Assembly: GCA_947561395.2 (NCBI GenBank)
Contig: OX387193.1
Coordinates: 27,894,276 to 27,958,275 of the forward strand
Source: Buxus sempervirens
Taxonomy: Eukaryota; Streptophyta; Magnoliopsida; Buxales; Buxaceae
DNA length: 64,000 bases
Reading direction: 5' to 3'
The position numbers and the translations under genes were made by a program. Below the pieces are notes generated by a model. That model saw only the letters and a list, made by a program, of their open reading frames with translations. It was not told where the DNA came from and searched no databases. This document shows, piece after piece, positions 57,433 through 64,000 of the stretch. How positions within the stretch are numbered: the first letter of the stretch is position 1; every line of letters begins with the position of its first letter.

Positions 57433-57974
57433 AAATACTGAAAAAGAGTGAATTCAATATTGTCGACCAATTAATTAAGGTCCCTGCCCAGATATCAATA
57501 CTGGGATTGTTGCTTAATTCAGAAAAGCATAGGGACTCATTAATAAAGGTACTCCAGAGTGCTCACGTGCCTAAAACGATTGAGCCAGACCAGCTCGGCA
57601 TGATGATCGGCCAGATCTTATCTCACAATGTAATAAGCTTTTCGGAAAGCGAGATAAGCCCTGGCGGATGTTATCATGTGGACCCTTTGCACATCACAGT
57701 GCTTTGTAAGGGTAATATGATAGCCCGAGTTCTAATAGATAATGGGTCAGCCTTAAACGTCTGTCCCTTAGTAACATTTGTTAGACTCGGTCTGGATCAA
57801 TCCAAAATTAAGCAGAACGGAAGGATAGTGAGAGCTTTTGATAGCTCCAAAACACACTCCTTAGGGGAGATTGAATTGCCGATTACCATCGGACCGAATA
57901 TCTTTAATATCACATTCGAAGTGATAGATATTCCAGCTGCCTTCAATCTTCTCCTAGGAAGGCCGTGGATTTAA
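57400..57974 (+). pseudogene. Tat-type aspartic protease region
   Basis: Continues gag-pol in another frame after a frameshift around 57,400. It includes EFNIVDQLIKVPAQISILGL and HVPKTIEPDQLG, then the active-site block VLIDNGSALNVCP near 57,725, where DNGS replaces the DTG/DSG of other retropepsins, as is common in this lineage. The flap and C-terminal block reads FNLLLGRPWI, followed by TAA at 57,972 where relatives read His. Confidence 0.82.
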
Positions 57975-58034
57975 TCAGCTAGGGCGATACCATCCACCCT
58001 TCACCAAAGAGTAAAATATATAAGGGGTCAGAGG

Positions 58035-58952
58035 GTGATAACAGTCCTAGCCGAGAGTCTAGTCCCTCCCGTTATACCACCTGACGTACCTTTTATTAAT
58101 GTGGAATTAACGGCAGACAAAATTGCGTTTCATTCTTTTCAGTTTGAAACAGTTAACTTCATACCTGGGGGGTGTTTAAAAAAGAATGAGAAGCTGACAT
58201 GCGCCGACAGGATGGTGGAGAAGGTCATGAAAGATTGGGATTTTCACCCAGGAAAGGGGTTGGGAATTAATCTACAAGGAAAAGTGGAGCCCATAGAGGC
58301 ACAAAGACTGGTCCCACGAGCAGGACTAGGGATGAAAATGAGAAGATGGAAGAGGGGACAACAGAAAGAAAATGGTAATGAAAGGGAAAAGAATCAAGGA
58401 AAATTCTCTCATTTAAGGGAAACTTTTCCAAAGCCCTCTCATATCATTCAACTGTCTCCTCCTACTGATTCCTCCAAACCCCCATATTTTAATGATAATC
58501 CTTTTAGAAAACCTTTTACCTCAACCCTTCAACCTTTTATCCCCCTTTCACCCACTTTGACGCCTAAAGCCGTGGATGAACTTGAGCCATTGCCACGAGA
58601 ACAGCAGGACTTCACAGAAGAGGCAGGGGCATTCTTTGCAATGACAGAGGACGAAGGAAGAAAGAAAGCAGGAAAAGAGGTTCCTTTTATTGACTGGACC
58701 TCGATCAAGATCCCAGATGAAGTCACATCTGATCTCAGCTCAGAAGCAGAAAATGGCAGTTTTTCAAATCCGGTAATGATGGTATCGGATCAAGAGCTTG
58801 AGGAGGAGCAGGTTTGCACTATACCACCTGCTCTAGAAGGCTTTGCGTTAAAAAATTGGGAAGAGATCCCTTTGACATTTGAGGCCGCATATGGTTGGCA
58901 ATCAGCTGCGGCCTCAAAAAAAAACTCCATTAGTGGATTGCCCTTTTCCTGA
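58035..58952 (+). pseudogene. Tat-type pol linker with G-patch-like module
   Basis: Same frame as the protease after the TAA. VITVLAESLV starts the conserved post-protease segment. A G-patch-like, glycine-spaced motif HPGKGLGINLQGK with GLGMKM lies near 58,240-58,340. Acidic, poorly conserved linker follows. The frame ends in a run of nine or so A near 58,915-58,924, where a slip moves the reading to the RT frame. Confidence 0.72.
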
Positions 58953-60182
58953 AGGTTTTAATGAACCTTCATCTTCAGGAAAAGCCTCTTTAGAAGGTTC
59001 TCAAAAAAACCAAAAAGATTTTTCAACTTTTTCTAGAAAATCTAAAGCTTTCAAAATGGTCAAGACTGCTTATGAACCATATATACAGACTGAATTAGAG
59101 CAAGTTGAATATGACTTCGACCTCGAGCTCGACTTCGACCTAATGGGGATCGAAGAGGAGACCGAGGCCGAAGACGATGACCTTCCAAGAGAAATATCGT
59201 ATCAATTGGAACGTCACGAAAAGGGTATTCAACCTAATATTGAAGAAACCATTTCCATAAACCTGGGAACCAAAGAGGACCCAAAAATTGTAAAGATTGG
59301 TGCATGCTTGTCTGATATGCAGCAGAAGGAAATGTCCCAATTCTTGGCCGATTACAAGGACGTGTTCGCATGGTCTTATCGGGATATGCCAGGGTTGGAT
59401 ACAGACATGGTTGTACACAGGCTGCCAATCCTGCCAGGAGTAAAGCCTATTAAGCAGAAACTAAGAAGGTTGAAACTAGAGTGGACTTTAAAAGTCAAGG
59501 ATGAAGTGGTGAAACAGTTTCAAGCCGGGTTTTTGGCGGTTTTCACATACCCTGATTGGTTAGCTAATATAGTCCCGGTTCCAAAGAAGGATGGAAAAGT
59601 CAGGATGTGTGTAGATTACAGAGACTTGAACAAGGCAAGCCCGAAGGATGATTTTCCTTTGCCACACATCGACATCTTGGTTGATAACATGGCAGTGCAC
59701 AGCTTGTTCTCTTTTATGGATGGCTTTTCCGGATATAATCAAATCAAAATGGCAAAGGAAGATCAAGAGAAAACTGCTTTTATCACTCCTTGGGGAACCT
59801 TTCACTACACAGTCATGCCTTTTGGATTGAAGAATGCCAGGGCAACGTATCAGCGAGCCATGACAGCCCTTTTCCATGACATGATCCACAAAGAAATGGA
59901 GGTCTATGTGGACGATATGATCGCCAAATCGTGTGAAGAGAAAGACCACTTGATCAATCTAAAGAGGGTATTTGACCGTCTAAGGAAACACAGCTTAAGG
60001 CTCAATCCAGCAAAGTGTGTTTTTGGAGCCACATCAGGGAAATTATTGGGATTCATTGTAAGCAGAAGAGGGATTGAGATAGACCCGTCTAAGGCAAAAG
60101 CAATCATTGAGATGCCACCTCCTAAAACTGAAAAGGAAGTTAGGGGTTTTCTGGGAAGAATTCAGTATATTAGCCGGTTCAT
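58953..60182 (+). pseudogene. Tat-type reverse transcriptase, truncated
   Basis: RNA-dependent DNA polymerase of the element. Motifs in order: FAWSYRDMPGLDTDMVVHRL, PIKQKLRR, ANIVPVPKKDGKVRMCVDYRDL, ASPKDDFPLPHIDILVDN, FSFMDGFSGYNQI, TPWGTFHYTVMPFGLKNARATYQ and the catalytic YVDDMIAKS near 59,910. The thumb is represented by LNPAKCVFGATSGKLLGFIV and GFLGRIQYISRFI. Similarity stops at about 60,182; the remaining codons to 60,294 read into the antisense LTR element. The RT core itself has no stop. Confidence 0.9.
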
Positions 60183-60245
60183 AGTGTGCGTACCTCGGGC
60201 GCACAGAAAAAGCGTGTTACAATCTGTTATAGAGTCGCCACTACC
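60183..60245 (-). other. PBS and start of internal region of an inverted element
   Basis: On the minus strand, five bases after the LTR end, TGGCGACTC (60,240-60,232) is followed by TATAACAGATTGTAACACGC and about 30 more bases, up to the junction with the RT. The first nine bases match the PBS start of the + element. Confidence 0.68.
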
Positions 60246-61442
60246 TGAAATGATGCAGGTAGACACCTTGTTGATTTTTGGTCTGCACCAGTGATTCCGG
60301 TTAAGTGACTCGATTACAACCTAGGGAAGTCCTTGAACACCCTGGGTTGTCCCATCGAAATGGATTCCCTTAAATTAGTTGGATATTTAATGAGCTCTCT
60401 TATTTATTATTTTTATTTTTTTCTTTTCTAATTGTTTTTTCATTTTAAGCGTACAACAAATATTAATCTATGTGTACATGGCCTCCACAAAATTACATTG
60501 AAAGTAAAACCATATGAACAAAACAAAACCATGCTAAAACAATTTTCAACCACAAGAAAGAATCATCGCTTCAATGCTTGTTTCATTTGCTTTTTCCCTT
60601 TCTTATTATTTATTATTTTTTGTTTCGTTTTGTTTTCTATTGTTTTTATCATGCAAGATTAACTAATTACTAATTTACAAAGTAAGAAAATGAGACCACC
60701 TGAATTACTTTTAAACATGGCCTGATTACTAATTTACAAAGGAAACAAACAAAATGAAACAACCTGAATTACTGCGCTATCCACATTCAAAGATTCATAT
60801 CTCCCTCAATTCTTAACCAAATTGTGCAAAATTTGATTCCTTAGAATCATGACTTTAAACACTAAAATAACCTATAGCAGTTTTCAAAAATTCATTTTCA
60901 TTTAAGAGATATGAAAATCCAAAATTTACTGTTATACATTTCCAATTGAAAATCTGAACCAAAGAAAATTAAAAATAAAATACCTACTCATAGTGTAAGG
61001 TCTCGAGCATATTTTTAGATTAAACTAAAATAAAAATACCACAAATCTCATGAAGGACTCCAGAATTGAATCAAACTAGAACTAGGTGAAAAAAATTAGT
61101 TTATCTGGAAAACAAATGCAAACCTAATGCAGGAAAAAAAATTCAGAACTTTACATCTTTGTCTTTTTTTTTTTTACATGATAAAATTACCCAAAGCCAT
61201 CAAACATATATACATGTCTCTCATCAATCATGTAATCTTATCTCAAAAATTGTAATGAAAGAGAGGTCTCATACAATGTATTAAACAAATGACTCACCTG
61301 TTATGGATTGACACTTCAAATCAAGTCTTGGAGCCTTGGTGTGTCGTGAACAGCAGTTTTCCTTTCTCCCTCCTTGCTAGTAGACGTCCCTCTTCTTTTC
61401 TCCACTTCTTCCTACTTGCTCCTTTGCTCTCAACTTCAAGCC

Positions 61443-61450
61443 CTTTTATA
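61443..61450 (-). promoter_or_regulatory. TATA box of the inverted LTR
   Basis: CTCTATAAAAGGGC on the minus strand, about 755 bp into the LTR. Confidence 0.6.
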
Positions 61451-61479
61451 GAGGATTCTCACCCATTCAACTTCTTAAC

Positions 61480-61650
61480 TTCTCCTCTTAAACACCTAAG
61501 CTCCTAACTCCTTTCTTAAACACCTAAACTCCTAACTCCTCTCTTAAACACCTAAACTCATAACTCCTCCTCTTCCTCTCTTAAACCTCTCATTTTCTTA
61601 ACTTCTCCTCTTAAACACTTAAACTCCTAACTCCTATTCCTCTCTTAAAC
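61480..61650. repeat. Minisatellite of TTAAACACCTAAACTCCTAA type
   Basis: Five or so degenerate units of 28-35 bp, rich in CCTAAACTCCTAACTCC, just upstream of the TATA box in LTR orientation. Confidence 0.75.
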
Positions 61651-61915
61651 CCTTCATTCATTTAGGTTTGGTCAAAGTCTATATTGTCCCCCATTTTTAT
61701 TAGGCTTATATTTTTTAGGTTTAGTTTCAATATCTCAAGAGAATATGAGTTGGACCAATTCGTCCAACTCATTTCTCTTTGTTTATTTTTATTATTATTA
61801 TTATTTTTAATCTTAATCTTTTATTAACTTTGTTATTTATTTGCATAAGAAACCCCATTAGGAAACTTAATTATTTACTAAAACAACCCCACAAAATTTT
61901 AATTTGTCATTGGTT

Positions 61916-61953
61916 ACATGGCAGCCACCATGGCGTACACGTGGCTGCCATGT
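61916..61953. repeat. Perfect 13-bp-arm palindrome with G-box in LTR U3
   Basis: ACATGGCAGCCAC (61916-61928) and GTGGCTGCCATGT (61941-61953), spacer 12. A CACGTG core lies at 61938-61943. Confidence 0.92.
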
Positions 61954-62204
61954 GGCATCCAATTTCGGTTTTGTAAAAATCCCCAAACTACCCTTTATTT
62001 ATTTTATTCATAACTTAGCCGTTTGACATCCGATTTGAGCACGGTTCGGTGCATCGGAATCGGTTAAGAATTCTCTTTGTTATGGGCTTGTTATTTCAAA
62101 ATGATGGGTCCACTATAAAAACCTCGATTGACGTGCCCACATATATGCCAGTTTAAGATATGCTTCTTGGGCAATTTTATAGTGCAAAAATGGGGTGTTT
62201 GACA

Positions 62205-62220
62205 GCTGCCCCTCTTTGTC
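62205..62220 (-). other. Polypurine tract
   Basis: GACAAAGAGGGGCAGC on the minus strand, abutting the LTR start TGTCAAAC. It is the site that primes plus-strand synthesis in gypsy elements. Confidence 0.72.
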
Positions 62221-64000
62221 AGAGTCACCAAGGTGATGAATGAAAAAGAATAAAAAGAACCCTATTTTTGCATTTTGCATTTCTGTCGACATAACCGACG
62301 AGTCAAATCCTTTAATGTTTTCAAAGATGTGGAAGCGCCGGTGCAAGCTCTGCGTTGCTTTAGCTCACTTCCAAGTTCTGGGGAATTTCCTTGCCATTGG
62401 GCGTTTGGAATTGTTCCCCTTTTTTAGTTTAAGTTGAAAATGATGGATTGGACTTAGACTCACCGACTTGTTTCGGCGTTGATGCAAAAGTGCTTCAACA
62501 ATGCTCTTTTCTTCTTGTTTATTCCATTGACTTTTGACTTCTTCTTTTATCTTTTCAGATTTATTCACTTTTTATTATTATTATTATTTTTATTTTGTTT
62601 TATTATTATTATTACTTTTTTTTAAAGTTTGAAATTCTTTATCCCCCATGTAGGTGCACTACCCCTAACTCTATTTGGCTAAGAGTCACTGCTGCCCAGC
62701 ACACCGAGGAAATCCGAATCCTGGTTCAAATCCTATGATACAAAAGTGGGAAAATGAAAATTACATGAGGGCCTTCTCTGCCCTTTAAATCTTCAAAACA
62801 TGTCTTCTCCTCTTGGTCTTGAGCTTGCCTGAGCTTTATTGTTCTTGATGATTCTCCACTGGGATTTGTAAAACTCCCTTTTAAAGGAAAATTCTTCTGA
62901 GAATTTTATGAGAACCTTCTCATCTGTCATCCTGTTTCATCCAGTGTGTCTCTATGTAGAATGGCGCTGTTATTTCACCTATCTGAGGTTCTCATGTTCT
63001 GACAATGTCTCTCCCTTCAATTGGTACTCTTCTTCTGTTGGGTAATCACCTCTTCTCGACGAGGAAACTCCACTGGGCATTTGTAGAGGAAGGTGTCACC
63101 TCTCTTGCTTTTTTTTTTTCGGCATTCTCTGGTGGGGTCTTGGAGGAGAAGCTTGTGTGTCCTTTTGAGTGTACTCATCTTCTTTGTGGCGGATTCCCCT
63201 TGTTTGCTTCTCTTTCCCTTTGCCTATTTGCTCCTGAGAAAAAGAAGATCAATTAATCATTGTTTATTAGGAAGTAAAAAAAAATTTTTTTTATTATTAT
63301 TTTTTTTTTGTTATTATTAAATTTTTTTTAGTTTTTTTTAGCATGGTCCACTGCAGAAGTGGGTGGCCTTCATTGGGGTTATGAACCTGTCAACTGAGGC
63401 TAATAGCACAATAAGTTCAAAAAAAGTATAAGCTGAAGTAAACAAAGCATTGCAAACGTGTCTGTATGTGCATGTGCTTTTAGTCTTAAAAGATCGGTCC
63501 CAAGGGTCAAATGGGACTTGGTATACTTGGCATTTTCAGTATCATTGTCATCACGGGCCAGTGAAGCTTTGACTCAGACACATTCCGCTAGTCCGAACGC
63601 TTCAGCTTCTATTCAATCCACTTTGGCTTTGTCAAACTCATTTACTGCTCTGCTTTGTTCTCATTGTGCTGTTCTTTCAGTAGAATTCTATTCCTTTTTT
63701 GCTCTTTTTTTTTTTTGCCATGTCTAGTTTCTTTGAGTGCCATGGGTTCCGTCATCACCAACAAGTGTAGACCCGAAGTTTGCTGAGATCATTCTTTTTG
63801 GGATCTGAGAGGTCTTGAGAATAGGACGAAACATAGGTAGGGTTTCAAGTTATGAAAAGAAAGTAGATGGCTCAAAAGGCTTGATTAATTGGGTTCTCAA
63901 CAGTAATCTACCCTTTTATTACTTTTGGGGGCTTACATCCTTGTTTTTTTTTCTTTTATTTTTTTTATTTTTATTGGGCAATGTTTGCCCCAGTTTTGCT
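62221..64000 (-). other. 3' internal region of the inverted element
   Basis: Upstream of the PPT in minus orientation and running off the window. T-rich on +, with several poly-T/ATT runs. No RT or integrase similarity that I can see, consistent with the long noncoding 3' part of Tat-like elements. Plus-strand open frames here are short and unsupported. Confidence 0.45.

Larger units (their letters stand above)
49137..60182 (+). mobile_element. Ty3/gypsy retrotransposon of Tat/Ogre type, 3'-truncated
   Basis: Order: 5' LTR (49137-51558), PBS at 51561, a 3.6 kb leader with tandem repeats, gag, protease, a G-patch module, and reverse transcriptase cut at about 60,182. RNase H, integrase and 3' LTR are missing, so it cannot move by itself. 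Stops at 55,289, 55,673, 57,430 and 57,972 and frameshifts near 55,800, 57,400 and 58,920 also break the ORFs. The gag-PR-RT order with LTRs and PBS rules out a LINE, and the DNGSALNVCP protease with a G-patch fits Tat/Ogre. Confidence 0.9.
60246..62204 (-). repeat. LTR of a second gypsy-type element, inverted
   Basis: On the minus strand it starts TGTCAAACACCCC (62204) and ends near ATCATTTCA (60246), about 1959 bp. It is bounded by a PPT on its 5' side and a PBS on its 3' side. U3 sequence differs from the Tat LTR at 49 kb. A palindrome and a TATA box are listed separately. Confidence 0.72.

Noticed and set aside
58953-60294. Endogenous pararetrovirus (caulimovirus) RT
   Set aside because: LTR, PBS, Tat-type gag, DNGS protease and G-patch precede the RT; no movement or coat protein is present. 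A Ty3/gypsy element explains everything.
62221-64000. Short plus-strand genes near 63.0-63.7 kb
   Set aside because: T-rich low-complexity translations (LLLFFF) in the 3' noncoding part of an inverted retroelement.

Overview
The window is nuclear DNA of a flowering plant, probably a dicot; I cannot name the genus. The evidence is two intron-containing genes of plant-specific families with GT-AG introns, the 3' part of a third, AT-rich spacers, and a dense layering of plant transposons. I see no bacterial, organellar, CRISPR or tRNA features.

Layout. At 0.6-1.4 kb (+) lies the last exon of a gene for a UV-B-induced, DUF760-type protein. Tail to tail with it is a complete cellulose synthase-like D gene (CSLD2/CSLD3 clade, 9157-2440, minus) with three coding exons, 1144 residues and a 3 kb first intron holding an RTE-like LINE fragment. 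Next is a TOM1-like (VHS-GAT) gene (33465-13652, minus, 395 residues). Its last two coding exons are separated by an 18.2 kb intron filled with LINEs, an hAT-type element, a TRIM retroelement and simple repeats. Upstream of it sits a 1.3 kb terminal-inverted-repeat element with 111-bp subrepeats.

From 36 kb on the DNA is almost entirely retrotransposon. There is a 2.5 kb solo LTR with target duplication GTGGT. A second solo LTR (duplication ATTAT) contains a third one inserted in the opposite orientation (duplication ACAAG). Remnants of an OB-fold/RPA-like gene and a possible F-box fragment flank these. A defective Ty3/gypsy element of Tat/Ogre type (49137-60182) has 5' LTR, PBS, gag, protease, a G-patch module and RT, and is cut inside RT. 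It abuts an inverted LTR (60246-62204) that has a primer-binding site on one side and a polypurine tract on the other.

The three host genes do not form a pathway: CSLD makes cell-wall glucan at growing tips, and the TOM1-like protein sorts ubiquitinated plasma-membrane cargo. The most unusual signal is in the LTRs. Several carry families of short spaced palindromes whose arms are kept complementary between copies: nine 21-nt copies in the Tat LTR and leader, four 25-nt copies in the 36-38 kb solo LTR, and three 20-32-nt copies in the nested LTR. In the first two families the array lies just upstream of the TATA box, suggesting promoter or enhancer modules. I did not find a convincing new protein-coding system.
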